Shown piece by piece: positions 48,830-61,000 of a stretch of DNA of 64,000 nt. The position numbers and the translations under genes were made by a program. Below the pieces are notes generated by a model that was given only the letters and a program-made list of their open reading frames with translations, had not been told where the DNA came from and searched no databases. The stretch is from Lutjanus erythropterus (taxonomy: Eukaryota; Chordata; Actinopteri; Lutjaniformes; Lutjanidae). The number at the start of each line of letters is the position of its first letter. Position 1 is the first letter of the stretch. Location: contig CM034595.1 in the NCBI GenBank assembly GCA_020091685.1, positions 24,165,564 through 24,229,563 on the forward strand. Direction: 5' to 3'.

Positions 48830-51800
48830 TCAAGTTTCCACCTCAGACTCTGAGTTATCTAAATTAGACACAGTGGAGCTGTACCATTCAGCGCTCTCCT
48901 CTTCCTCCTGCACTCCCGATCCGGCGCCACCTCCCCCGTCTCCTCGGCCGCCGCCTCCTCTTCTCTCGTTCAGCATTTCCATGGCTACTTGGTGGTAAGG
49001 GTGTTTGCGTTTGGTGTGTCGCCGTAGCGTGTTGCGCTCGGCAAAGCGCGTGTGGCAAAGTTGGCACTGGTACGGCTTCTCTCCGGTGTGGACCCTTTGG
49101 TGGCGCTGGAGCTCACCGGCCTCCCTGAAGCGTTTGGCACAGATGGGGCACACAAAGTTCCTCTGGCCTGTGTGGATGTGCTTGTGTCTCTGTTGAGGAG
49201 AAGATTGAGGACAGATTTTACTTAAAGATCTGTAAAAAATAAAACTGAAGACTTTTATTAATGCTGCTATAATCAGGTCCACTGGGTAAAAAAGAACCCC
49301 AGCCTGAGGGGGTCTGCAAAGATCTGTGGTCCACCCTTACATGGCATCAACTACAACAATTTACTTACTGACTTACATCACTGACAATGCAATTTATTTC
49401 TCTTTACATGACAAATAAATGTACTGTTATCATTAAAAGACATTTCAGCTTGTCGTCTGATACCCCAACCTTCCTACCATTGTGAAAACGGTGTGGTCCG
49501 AAAACTCGTACCTACACTGCCAAGCAAACTGCCTAATTAAGTCAAAATGCCTCGCCAAAAATGGGCTCAAAAAAGAAAAACCAGGGTACAGAGAGGATAA
49601 GAACAAGAATGAAGCAGAGAGACAATGGCCAAAATGTCTGGCCAAAAAAAAAAACGGAGTGACGGAGGCAAAGCCGAATGTTGCAAAGGTGAGGAGCTAA
49701 GCAAACTAATAAATAAAACTTTAACAAACTTAGACTTTAAGTAACCTGAGCACATTCACTAAAGTGGATTAAAAAAATACTGCTCTACTCCCCCAACTGT
49801 ACACATTTTGACCAGCGCTTTGATTAATGCATCAGTCAAGGTTGATTTTGACAGAAGAAGAGTAAATTCATTTATATACCCATGATTTGATCTCATGCCA
49901 TAATTACTTTTCTCTAATCCAGCTGTTATGAAACTTTTTTCTGTCCTGTCCTGCCAAGAAAAAGTTCACACTGTACACACCACTTTTTTTTTTTTAATCA
50001 ATCATCAACGATGATAAGGGAAGTAAGAAGCATCCAAGTTGAATTTTAGCGAAACAAACGTCAGCATGATAGCACCACATTTGTTCATTAACCCCACATC
50101 ACAGTCACTCAGATTAGCTTCACTCTTTATTTTTCCCCTGGTCATCCACATCTTTCCTGCAGTGGTTCTATGCCCCTCCACAATTTGAGAACCACTGCTC
50201 TAACCTCAGTCATTGGCTTATACTGTATATTGTTGGGGGACTCCAGAATTCAGTACTATGTAGTTCTCAGTCTTTTCACATTTACAGCAACTGTTCTAAC
50301 ATGTAATGTGTTTAAAAGAAAACCTACATTTTTCCTTTACAAGGACTTTAAATAAACTCTCCAAATTTTAGAGTAAATTAAGGAGGACAATTTTTCACTT
50401 TTCCTCCTGTAGAAGTAGCTAATTTACTAACAGTAGCTAACAGTAGTGTTCATTAATAGTAGCTAATGGTAGTGTTAGTAAACTTGTTAAATTCATATGG
50501 CTGCTCTTTTATTGCTTTTGCACAATGGATGCCAGATACTGTGAAGACTGTGTCTGCTATTGTGTCGGTCGCAAATTTCCCCAAAAAAAACATCTTTGGA
50601 TTTCTCGACAAAGGTTAGGAACACCGCTAACTCATCTGTCTTGAAGTGAAATGTCTCAGTGTATGTTTTGGTATGTTTCAGTGATAAAAGCTGACGGTTA
50701 GAAAGTTGTTCAGCTCAGTGAAATGAAAAAAGTAGTTTTGGTTGCCAGGTAACAAACATAAAAGCTGATAAGCAATGTTGGTTTGAGTATTTGGGATTTC
50801 CTAACCTGCGATATGAAAGGATTAAGTAAGATAAGACAGGATTCTTAAAGTTAGGATTTACTCCTGTAATTACAAATTGGGAAAAAAAACATATCTTAGA
50901 CTCCTCGTCTTAAGACTGAAAGGGACAGTTCACCCCTAAATCAAAAATACATGTTTTTCCCATGTTCTGGAGTGCTATTTATCCATCTAGATTTTTTTGT
51001 TGTGAGTTGCAGAGTTTTAAATTCACCACAGAGACCATCTCCAATATAATGGACAAAATGGCACAAGTCCTGTGGTGCTCCAAAAGTCTGGAACTCACAC
51101 CAAAACTATCCAGACAGATAAATAGTACTAGAGGCCAGACGTAAAATATGTATTTTTGATTTTGTGGCGAACTGTCCCTTTGAGATGTGAAGTGTCTGTA
51201 ATATGGCCCCTGGGGGCCTACCAACCTACCAACTAATGTTGCTCCATTTGTGATTGGTGTGTAAATAAGCAGATGTTTGCTAACATATCAACTTAAAAGG
51301 TGATAAAATGTCAGAATTGGGTTCACAGTTTGTTTCTGCTGCACTCAAGTGTCAAAACAGTCACTGCATTATTAATTTGTGACATCTGTTCAAGTGTTAT
51401 TGCTTTTAATGAAGGTATAGTTATAATTAGTTTGCACCGACCTGCAGATGGCTGGAGCGTTTGAAGGCTTTGCCGCACTGCTGGCAAACATGAGGCTTCT
51501 TCTGCGAGTGTGTGATGGCGTGGCGCTCAAGGTCGGAGAGGTAAAAGAAGACCCGCGGGCACAACTGGCAGTACAGCACCCTGCGAGGGCCCATAGTGTT
51601 GGGCGGCGCCGCTGGAGAGAGAGGATCCAGCGGTGGGTCGAGGGGCTCGAGTTTACCAGAGGAGAGGATGGGTCCAATGGGAGGGGAGGGAGGTGCAGCA
51701 GCATTGGAGAAGTAAAGATGGTCGTCGAGAGGTAAATGTTGTGAGTGCAGGTCAGACGGGTCAAACTGTTGCTCTGAGGCTGCAGGTGATTGGGCCTCAG

Positions 51801-53805
51801 AGCTGGGCTGAGCAGACTGCGGGTTCGGAGAGGATTCTGCAAAAGTTGATGGCTTGTTGTTTTCATTTGAGACTTCTTCAGCAGTTATGGCTTCACTTCC
51901 AGAGTTTGAATCGGAAGAGCTGATTTGGGGATGAAGGAGGGGAGTCGTGCTGTCGTTTTGAAGTGCAGGAGATGACGAATTCACCGTGAGAGAGGTGAGA
52001 ACAGAGCCAGAGTTATTTACTCCTGACAGGATGAGGGGGGGGTTATTGGGGCTCAGTCTAATGACGGGGTGAGACAGCGTGGGCAGAGGCGATCCCAGCG
52101 TGCTGACCTGACCAGCGGGCAGAGGGAGGGAGACTGGGGCAGAGGCCGCTGTGATCTGGGATAGCTGACCTGTGGAAGGGTTGAGGACAGCGATGGGGGT
52201 GGAGGTAGAGGCAGAGTCACCAGACGACGAGGGTACAGATGAAAGGAGGAGGAGCATGGGCGAGGAAGCACCAGGTGAGGTCTGAGTAACAGAAAGGGGA
52301 AGCGAGAGACCCATCGGTGCTGGGGGGAGCTGAGGAGAGGAAGAGGAGGATGACAGGAGGAGAATCGGAGCATTAGTGGAAGGGTTTGTGAGGATCTGAA
52401 TGGGTTGGGTGGGGACTGATATCCCAGAGGAAGGAGACAGAACTGCATTAGCATTGACAGATTTAACACTCGTCTCTGCCGCTTTACAGGGCTCTGAGTT
52501 TGTCTTGAGGACTTCTGGAGTCTTCGTCTGATCAATGCCTAGCGACGGAGGGTCAGTCGCCGGGGCTGGTGAGGGGTAACGATCATCAGAAGGTGCATTT
52601 AGTGCATTATCTAAACTTTGGCTGAGCCTGGGCTCTGCTGACGAGGCTGATCGTGATTCTTCTACCACTGCTGAACCAGCCTGACCTGACGGAGGATCCT
52701 CTGACGTGGAAGCATCAACCTGCGGCACTTTGAGTCCGTCTGGACTGAGCGTGTACGGGATTCCCTGGTCGTCTATTAGAAGAAGGTTTTCTGTATCACT
52801 TTCTATCGAGGACAGGGAAGTAAAGACAGAGGTAGAAAAGAAAGACGGAGACAGGAGAGAGTCCTCTTCATCACCCTCGTCGTCCTCTTCTACTATGTCT
52901 CTGTCTCCGTCTCCCTCATATTCATCTACCTCCATGATCAGCGAGCTTTCACAGCCAGAATCATCCAGAAAGCGTCCACACCTCCTCTCTCGACTCTCTC
53001 TTTTCTTGGGCAAACTCAAGTCCAGCGGTTCTGTCTGTTCCTCCATCCCCACCTCAAACATTTTAGAAGACTTCAAGTCCATTTCTTGCAAAATTAGAGG
53101 AATATTTTCCTCAATTTCTTTCTCTGCAGACTCCTCTCTGACGCAAAGTATTTTCACTGTATTAGTACTGGAGATTAAAGGCCTTTCTGACCCATCAGTG
53201 TGAATTTTAGCACCCAAAACATCTCCCTCTTTGCACATTTTCCCCTCTGTCTCATGGAATGATTCTGGTTTATCGTCCTCAGTCTCTTGATGAGTAATTT
53301 CCTTTATGTCTCCTTCATTTTTAACAGCAGATATTTGGATTTTACTCCTGTTTTTTTCTGTGATCACTGCTCCAGATGATCTCCTCAAATGTGAGCGGGC
53401 AAAGTCTTTGGTCAGGCTGATGGCAGAGTTTGTGATTGGCCTCTTGCACCGTGGGGGAACAACAATTTTGAGTCTGATTGGTCGGCTGCGCGACACAGGC
53501 ACTCCAGTCTTTACTGTAATTGGCTGTCTGAACCCACCAATCTTACTTGTGTGTTCCTGAGAGGCTGGCTCTGAAGTCCCGCCCACCTCTGGCTTTTTCC
53601 CATTGATTGACAGAGCATCTTGCCTGATGGTCACTGCTGCTTTGACAGGGCAGGGCTGGAGGTTACCTGGCACAGTACCGGCTGAGGTTTTTCCCTTTGG
53701 GTCCAGAAAAACCTCTGTCACTGGCCCTGATCCCTCTGCACACTGGCTGCCATTTTGGACATCCAGGCTGCCACTGGTCAGGACTGAAGCCAACTGAGAA
53801 TCCAT
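48830..53805 (-). CDS. znf581: Four-finger C2H2 zinc-finger protein, ZNF580/581-like
   Basis: Probably a nuclear DNA-binding regulator. Coding exon 1 is 53805-51442 (788 codons) and exon 2 is 49189-48830 (119 codons plus stop), joined in phase 0 inside finger 2, giving about 907 residues. The ATG at 53805 follows a polypyrimidine tract and AG at about 53833, so the 5' UTR is spliced. Residues 1-737 are mostly disordered, Ser/Pro-rich. They include PLDLS (260-264), a CtBP-binding-type motif next to KKR, an acidic stretch (about 292-316) and [11 protein letters not shown] (342-352), which resembles a block I recall from ZNF581. Fingers: [17 protein letters not shown] (from 746), [19 protein letters not shown] across the intron, [17 protein letters not shown] and [17 protein letters not shown] with H-x4-H. 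The finger order and REAGEL and AERNTL helices resemble ZNF581, but the human protein as I recall it is only about 200 residues. A Gly-rich, then acidic tail follows. The family call is from memory; the C2H2 assignment is certain. Confidence 0.8.
50921..51179. repeat. Short MITE, AGGGACAGTTCACC family, in zinc-finger gene intron
   Basis: AGGGACAGTTCACCCCTAAA on the left and GTGGCGAACTGTCCCT on the right are inverse. Flanks TGAA and TTGA look like decayed TTAA. ATTTATCCATCT is shared internally with 41891-42911, showing that this is a short internally deleted relative. It lies about 260 bases downstream of the exon 1 donor. Confidence 0.7.
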
Positions 53806-53833
53806 TTTGGGGCATACCCATTTATATTTCTAT

Positions 53834-53859
53834 AAAAAAAAAAGAGGGGGGGGGGGGGG
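53834..53859. repeat. Homopolymer A then G tract at the splice acceptor
   Basis: A run of A (about 53834-53843) and a run of about 14 G (53846-53859) lie next to the acceptor AG before the zinc-finger gene ATG. On the minus strand they read as a C tract then a T tract, that is, an unusually pure polypyrimidine tract. They are also likely error-prone in sequencing. Confidence 0.7.
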
Positions 53860-54149
53860 TCAGAGAATAAATGAGAAACTCAAGAGTAGCAAATGAGCAT
53901 AAAAATATTTAATGTTACATTTAACGGTAAAAAAAAAAAAATGGGAAGAAAATTAAATATATCCTGGGATGGTTGGAAAAACTTGGGTCAATTGTGATTT
54001 TGGGGGTCAAGTTTTGTACAAAAGCCAAATATTGACTGATTTTGTCATAATATTGTGTTAACAGCGCGTGTTCCCCCTAACCCCTCAGTCCGACATGATG
54101 ATCGACTCATTTGACCCCCTTCCTCTTCCTTCCTCCTCCCTCCTCCTCC

Positions 54150-54960
54150 TCCTCCTCCTCCCGCACATCAGACCGTCTTGTTAATTGTATCGGTTACCTT
54201 GCATGATCCTAAATTCTAGCTCAGCGATTTTCTACCGGAGCCGTCGATCATTCAGAGAAACGCACCGGAGGAGCACAGGAGGGTCCGAAATAACATTTCA
54301 CACTTCTGTCGTCCACATGCAGCATAAATAATACAGCGTTTTAATTCTATTTCGCTTTAGAATAATGTTCATATTCCGTTTGGTTTCCAAATACGAGCCT
54401 CTTCTAAAATATTAGTCTGGGGATAAACCGAGCAGCTCTGTCCGTGGAGGACGCCATTACGCACAGTCCCTGGTCCGAAATGCCAATATTATGATGGTGC
54501 GTGTGCGCCCTGACAGCTCTCGGACCTGGGTTAACGCCATCACCGATCTGTCGGAGTAGATAATCGTGTATATTTACAGACAGTCGCGGTGTGGAGCGGA
54601 TCCTTCCCTCTGCACCGGAGCTTCCTCGGACCTACAGCCAGCCATTTTAGAGCCGAGGGTCCGAGACAGCGAGAGCGCAGCCCGGCAGCTTTAGTACAAA
54701 CTTTCCCTGCGCGCTGTCATCTCCTCCAGCCCTGCTGTCAGAGCCGGCGTATAGGACGCGCCGGACAGCCTTTCGATACATTTAAAACTGTATTTTAAAC
54801 TATACTCCACCCATACAGCCGCTGCATAGGGACTGGCTTACCCGTGCTGAGGATATTTCCGGAGGACCAAATATGACTGTGCAGTGTAAAGGGTGATGCT
54901 GCGAATGCCGAGGGAGGGAGGGGTCAAGGGGAGTTGCTATGGTGTCGCAGCCTACCGGGT
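54150..54960 (-). promoter_or_regulatory. GC-rich upstream region and likely first exon of the zinc-finger gene
   Basis: CpG dinucleotides are clearly denser here (for example 54230-54275, 54455-54560 and 54590-54780) than in the AT-rich surroundings. A splice donor on the minus strand (GCACGG|GTAAGC, plus about 54838-54849) could join a non-coding first exon to the acceptor at about 53833. AGCCATTTTAG (54641-54651) resembles a YY1-type GCCATnTT site. A CpG-island promoter is expected for a broadly expressed zinc-finger gene. No plus-strand gene was recognised on the other side. Confidence 0.5.
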
Positions 54961-55228
54961 CCGACCAGTAGCCATGTTCAGCCTATGAGTACTGTTGAAC
55001 CTGCAGCCTGCAAAGACAGGCAGTGTGGCTGTGCCTGTGAGTCAGAGAGACGGGAGGCAGAGCAACAGAGGCACACAGAGGATGGAGGAACATGAACTTG
55101 AACTCACGCACTAACGAGGGTTAGGAGGGTTACCATCAAAATATATTCTGATACAATTTCAAGTCGTTTGTTAAAATCACAACCTAATCCAATCACAACA
55201 TTAAAGTATAATTATTATTATACTAGCT

Positions 55229-55878
55229 CAGAGGTGTCACACTCATTTAAGTTCATGCAACATACAGCCCAGTTAGATCTCAAGCGGGCCTCACCACTAA
55301 AACCACTGCATATTTTAAAATAAATTAATAACACCACCTGCAAATTTTCTTTCATTACATGGTTTTGTTAAATACTTGATTCTGACTGTTGCTTTGGAGG
55401 AGCAGTAAAATCAATGTTCAATCACCAGAATCATTTTAGAATTAATATTTTGTGTCACATTATTGGCTACATAGCTATGTAACAAGCAGGATAATGTATA
55501 GCGAGCAGGTCACTATTGTGAAATAAACCCCTTCATGCAGGACCCTGACGCAAAGCAGAGGTCTTGAATCATCCTGTCAGGATTTATTTCACAATAATGA
55601 CCTACTCACTGTGCATTATCCCTGACATGTTGGCCAATTAGCTGTATTATTTTCCCAAGTGTACAGATACTCATGTGAGCCGCAGTGAATAGAAAGTGCA
55701 GAGAGTGAAGCTAACGAGGCTAACATGCGTGCTGCAACTGCTGCTGATGTAGCAGCTGTGATAAAGCACAAATGATAGAAGACCAGAAAATATTCAATGT
55801 AATATATGTAGTAGGGGGTCCATGCTGTTTGTCACTTAGCTAAGGGGTCACTGGCCTGAAAAACATTTAAGACCCCTG
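55229..55878. repeat. hAT-like non-autonomous element
   Basis: It starts CAGAGGTGTCACACTCATTT then AGTTCATGCAACATACAGCC and CAGTTAGATCTCAAGCGGGC, and ends with TTAAGACCCCTG. From memory this left part is a frequent fish hAT-like repeat. The middle (55430-55640) carries an imperfect hairpin: GAGCAGGTCACTATTGTGAA against the inverse TTTCACAATAATGACCTACT, also present at 12940-13335. A target duplication was not seen. Confidence 0.55.
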
Positions 55879-58058
55879 GCCTAAATTAATCCCCCGCCGA
55901 GCCTAAACATCAGGTAATTTTATTTTCCGGGGATTTATTTTTCAGGTTTTTTTTTTGGGTTTTTTTTTAACAGTGAGGCAGTTCTGCAGGAAACATAGAG
56001 ATAGTGGTTGGGAAGAACATACACATGATGTTTTTTGTCAATTTAAAAGATAATTTTACAAGTCAAGACAGTCACAATCTAGTTTCTTTTCTTGTTGTTG
56101 AAAACACAGCATTCTAAGACTGTACATGGTCAAAATCTATGTAAAACTCTACTATAGTTGATTTTTAATTTTTTTTTGAATAAATCATTTATAAAAACAC
56201 AAATGTATGATGTAATGTTTTCAAACCTCCAGTCGTCTTGTAGAACCAACTCAATATAGGGCCCTATATGTGATCTGTGTTATGGCTTTTTTAAATTCTC
56301 AGTTCTGTGATTCCAGCCATGAGTATTATCACAGAAGCCACAGGACCCCGTCTTAAAGCTGCCATCAGTCTGTCAGTCATCAGTCTGTCCATCAAAAAGA
56401 CCCTTGGTCACTGGCCCCTGCCACTGGGCCTTACAGCCGGGAGAAACCCTGCCTTCTTATGTTCAAATGCACGTTTAGTTTAAAATCAGCAATTACGTGC
56501 ATTTGTTAAACATACAATATGTCAGTTATATCGCTAGGCTGGTCTCCCGCAGTAACACAAGACAGTTTCATGAAGTGGCATGATATGAGAGTTGTTTTCT
56601 TCACTTTTTAGTTTATTTATATTTTGGAGGGTGCTTTTTAACCTTTATTGGATAGGACAGTTCTAGACAGACACGAAGTGTGGGAGACAGCGCAGGCTCG
56701 TTCACAAACCTTTCCATGACCACCACAGACACTGATCTAGTGCGTATGTATGGAGCACTTCCTCCAAGCTAAAAGAAAGTAGTGAAAACAGAACTAATGG
56801 GCACCCATGGAGTCCACAGCTGTCTGTTCAGGACTATAATTAGGGCCTCTGACATATCAAACAATGTGTTTCCTGAAAGTTGTAACAACTAGATAGCAGC
56901 TAACTAGCAACAGTTGGCAAGAAACACACCATTACTTTGAATAGATATGGATTTATCTGCAACTGAACATTTTTGGAAACTTCTGGGATAACGTGAGAGC
57001 ACAACTCACCACAATTCACCTAAATACACAACAAAATATATTTTATAGTGGCAGCAGTAGTATAGTTGTGGGGTTATTGACAAGTTAGCTGGTTAACTGG
57101 ATTTCTGTGTGGCTAACATTAGCAGTTGGTCTTGTCTATAAATATTTATGTAAATTATATACCAAGACATTTGCACATCTGAAAGACAAAATAATGATGA
57201 CATTTCCACCCAGTGAAAGCATTATTTCACTGGAGGCCATGATAAGTGTTGTAATGTTTGTGCACTGTGCATGGTAGTATGTCATTCTTCATTTTCAAAT
57301 GTAATTTAAAAATGTAATCCTGCTAATAATCCCCATTTTTACTAAATGTATCCACAATCTGATTACTTACAGTTTCCTTTTTTGTGTGTGTGTCTTAAGT
57401 ATGTAACTCTGTTACATGAAATGCGTTATTCCCCGAGCCTGGAGGTAGAGCAAGAGAGAGATAAAGAGGATGGAGAAAATGAATTTGAACTCAGTAGCAC
57501 TTTGTGTCATAAAAAAGGAAACCAGAGAACAAAAACCATTTTGACATCACTTTATTTCAAATTAACTCTTAACAAGCCTCAAGACTTGATGCGTCACGCT
57601 CAACAGAGAAAAGAGAGATCACACAGTGAGATATCACAGAGTCAAGCCATTATGAGTACGTGAAGGTATCATCACAGGCATAACTGATATAGCAAGTATT
57701 AATGCATTATATATATACATCATCACGGAGGCCTATGGATCGCAGCTACAGTTTGCATCAGCTCAAGCTGGAGGAGGATCAAAGTAATACTTAAGGGGTT
57801 TGCAGATTATAATTATGCCTGCAGTTTGATAGGATGCAGAGAGAGTGACAAAGGCCATGAGTGCAGGACAGACAGCTTAGCCTGCTGATCCACAAGAGCT
57901 GTGAGAAACATTTCATCTCTAACAGACCATAATCATAGCATAGATAGATGAAGCAAAGCTGCAGAGTGGAGAAGGACTGCTCTGGGTGATGGTGTGTGTC
58001 AGGTGGAGTGACACAGTTTAATGAGTGTTTGATGGGTCGAGGTCAGACGTGCAGGTCA
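55879..58058. other. Intergenic; 3' flank of the APOH-like gene, repeat scraps
   Basis: No gene is recognised. A repeat-like block GGACCCCGTCTTAAAGCTGC...GGGAGAAACCCTG lies at 56340-56455. AACCTTTATTGGATAGGACA around 56640 resembles a common fish repeat. The 3' untranslated region of the APOH-like gene probably occupies the right end. Confidence 0.4.
57551..57556 (-). terminator. Candidate polyadenylation hexamer for the APOH-like gene
   Basis: TTTATT on plus is AATAAA on the minus strand, about 500 bases beyond the stop codon at 58059-58061. Such hexamers are frequent by chance in AT-rich DNA. Confidence 0.25.
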
Positions 58059-61000
58059 TCACTCCACATCACCAGGCTCACATGCTTCAATCTCTGAGAC
58101 CAGCCGGTGAGGGAAGAGTTTATACTGCAGCCATGTGGGCTCTGGAAAACAAAGAGAAGGTGCGTGAATATTGCAAAATATCTCCAGATGTCAATCAACG
58201 CCCTCCCACCCCCCCATGTTCTTCTGACTGATACGCTGAAACTGATAATAATAAGATAAGAAGGACGGCCTGTTTGGGTGGTCCAGGTTTACCAAGGTAG
58301 CACGCTGGTGGCTGCAGCTTCCCATCAAAGCAGGTCTGGGTTGCAGTGAAGCTGCACTGCTTGCGAGGATGTTTGCAGTAGAACGTCACATTTTCACCGT
58401 GAGGAACCACAGCGTCTGTAACGTCAAACGGCCAGCGCTTCACTCCACCAATCACCACGCGGCTTCGCTCAGCAGGGATGAGACAGCGAGCTACAAAAAT
58501 GATCAACAAGGTATGAAAGTACATTATAAGTATAATATACAATCATCAAGTACAAAATGTTGTGTTGATTCTCATATGTACAGTATGTACACACTGTAAA
58601 TGTCTAGGACTATGTGTAATGTATGTGTGTTAATGTAAAGTAGCATTTGAGTTTGCCATTCCATGAGTTTTTTGGAGCTTAAAGGGATAGTTTGGGTTTT
58701 TAAGTGGGGCTGCATGAGGTACTTATCCATAGTCAGTGTGTTACCTACAATAAATGTGGTCAAACATATTTCAGCCACCTAAAAGAGGTCCCCCTAAGTT
58801 TAAGCATGTGCTATATTCAAAATATGTTCATCATTTTACCTTCTCATCAGACAGCCTTTTCTAATGGGAAACTGAAGTTATATCACTCATTATAAAACTC
58901 TCTCCAAAGCCACCAAACTCCTTTGACAAAAACAAAAACAATTTCACTGCACAGAACACAGGAGTCATTGATCCACTGCTGTCCCTGTCTGTTAGATTGT
59001 GTTATTGTGTGACTAATGTGAATCTCAACTAACCCTTTAAAACACCAAAGTCACACAATGGCACAAACAAACTAACAGGCTGAGGCAACAGTACATTAGC
59101 AACTCCAGCTTTGTCAAAGGAGTCTGTCGACTTTGGAGAGAATGACGCTTGGCTTGTATAAGGGGGGTTGGAAAAGGATGTGTGACAGTAAAATGAAGCA
59201 GTGAAAATGGTCAAAACATCGCATACACTAATTCTGATGTTTTTAGGTATGTCTTTTTAGGTGGGTAAAATATATTGCTTAGCTTCCAACACTATACTAC
59301 ACTTGGACTCCTGTTGTTCCTGCAAACTGGGGGCATGCCAACTGTCATCTACTGTAGGTAATACACTGACTGGATGAATCTCGTACAACCCTACTTAAAA
59401 AAAAACCAGAACAATCCCTCTAAATATGTACTATTACACCCACATGTATAAATTTTGCATCTGGTGTGGTTATTTGAAACATCCCTCACCTCTGCAGTGT
59501 GGAGGCGAAGCACTCCAGCTGCCATTCAACAGGCAGGTGATCTTCTGGGGTCCATCCAGCAGGAAGTTCTTTTTACAAAGGTAGTGGATGTCAAAGCCAA
59601 CTTCGTATTCAGTCTTCTGTACAGCCACCACATAGCCCTGCTCCATCTCTGGGGGAGGCTGGCAGTACACTTCTAAGAGTGAGAGAGGCAAATTATCAGT
59701 CAGGAGATCCTCTCATCTTTCAAACATAAGCAGTGGAGTGGTGATTTTCTTGCATTTTGAGATAATCAGTATCAGTGCTCATGAAAATAAACAAAAAATG
59801 GTGGATGGTGAAAAAGTTTGTCTAGGCCTGTGCAACAACTGTCATGCATACTACTGTAAACAACTGCCTAAATTTCACTATTGTCTTTTCTAAGTGTTAC
59901 GTTTCTCTCATACTAAATGAGAGTTAATCTAAAACCATTACTAGCTAGCATCATACAGTATGTATATCATGTTATCACAAAAACTATTAAAGACTCTCTC
60001 TCAAAACTAACTCTCTTATGAAGGCTAGATGGTGACATGTGTCTGGGTTTATTTGTTTTTTTAAGGTCTAAAATGAGCGTGACATGACAGTAAAGACATT
60101 TTAAAAGAGAGTTTTTAAGTTTTTTGTGCACACACATCCCTACCGAAGTGCATCTGAAACAAACTCATTTTGAGCACAGAAAGCGCTCCAACTCAAACAT
60201 ACTTTACCCCACTCTTCCTTAATCCTTAAACACAACTTGTGCTCTGAAATCTACAGCAAAACCCAGTGTATTTTTCTATTTCATTAAGTAATAAAAACAA
60301 CACTTTAAAAGAACATGTTACTGGCTCAAATAACCAGGTGTATTAGATTGTAATGTGCATGAAATAATGGAATTATACATGACTTTTGTTTTGAGATAAA
60401 CATGCATATTGGCCATTGGCTGATCTGCTTTCAGGACAGAGACTGAATGCTTGGTCCTGTTTTTCTTATCTACTTTGTTTTAACAAAAGCCAGGGTCAGA
60501 CTTTTTCCTCATAGTGTGAATCATTAAGCATCCTGTATGTTCCTCACTGTGGAACAGGCCATGAAATGCCAGCTTTGACCACAAGATGGCAGAAAAGCAC
60601 CGTGAAACAGACCAGTGAACATTACTTGAAGGGGTTTGTGTGTTTCTGTCTGTCTCCTTCTTTGATTCACTCTTTTTTTTTACATATCTGCACACATACA
60701 TGAACACATGCGCACACACCAAATAAATGTACATCCTCCAACACGAACACGCAGGTCTCTTCACCCAGTCACTCACACAACCACCTTCTTCGTCCATCCT
60801 CTCCTGCTAACCTTGAAAGATACATGAGGGCAGAGTTACACACATGCATGCTCATACACACACACACACACATGGAAGGACACGACCGCACACTTACTTT
60901 TACAGATGGGGTGAGGGTACTGCCAGGTCTGATTATCCTGGCAGAAATTTTCACTGCTCCCCACTATGTCGGCCCTGCAGAGAGAAGGGAGAGAGTGATG

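Noticed and set aside
52053-52535. Minus-strand open frame of 160 residues inside the zinc-finger gene
   Set aside because: It is a different frame of the same long coding exon and has no domain.
58195-58292. Read-through C-terminus of the APOH-like exon (LGKPGPPKQAVLLILLL...)
   Set aside because: A good donor (CTTG|GTAAAC) precedes it, and splicing to 58141-58059 restores an APOH-like C-terminal loop with cysteine; the hydrophobic tail is intronic.
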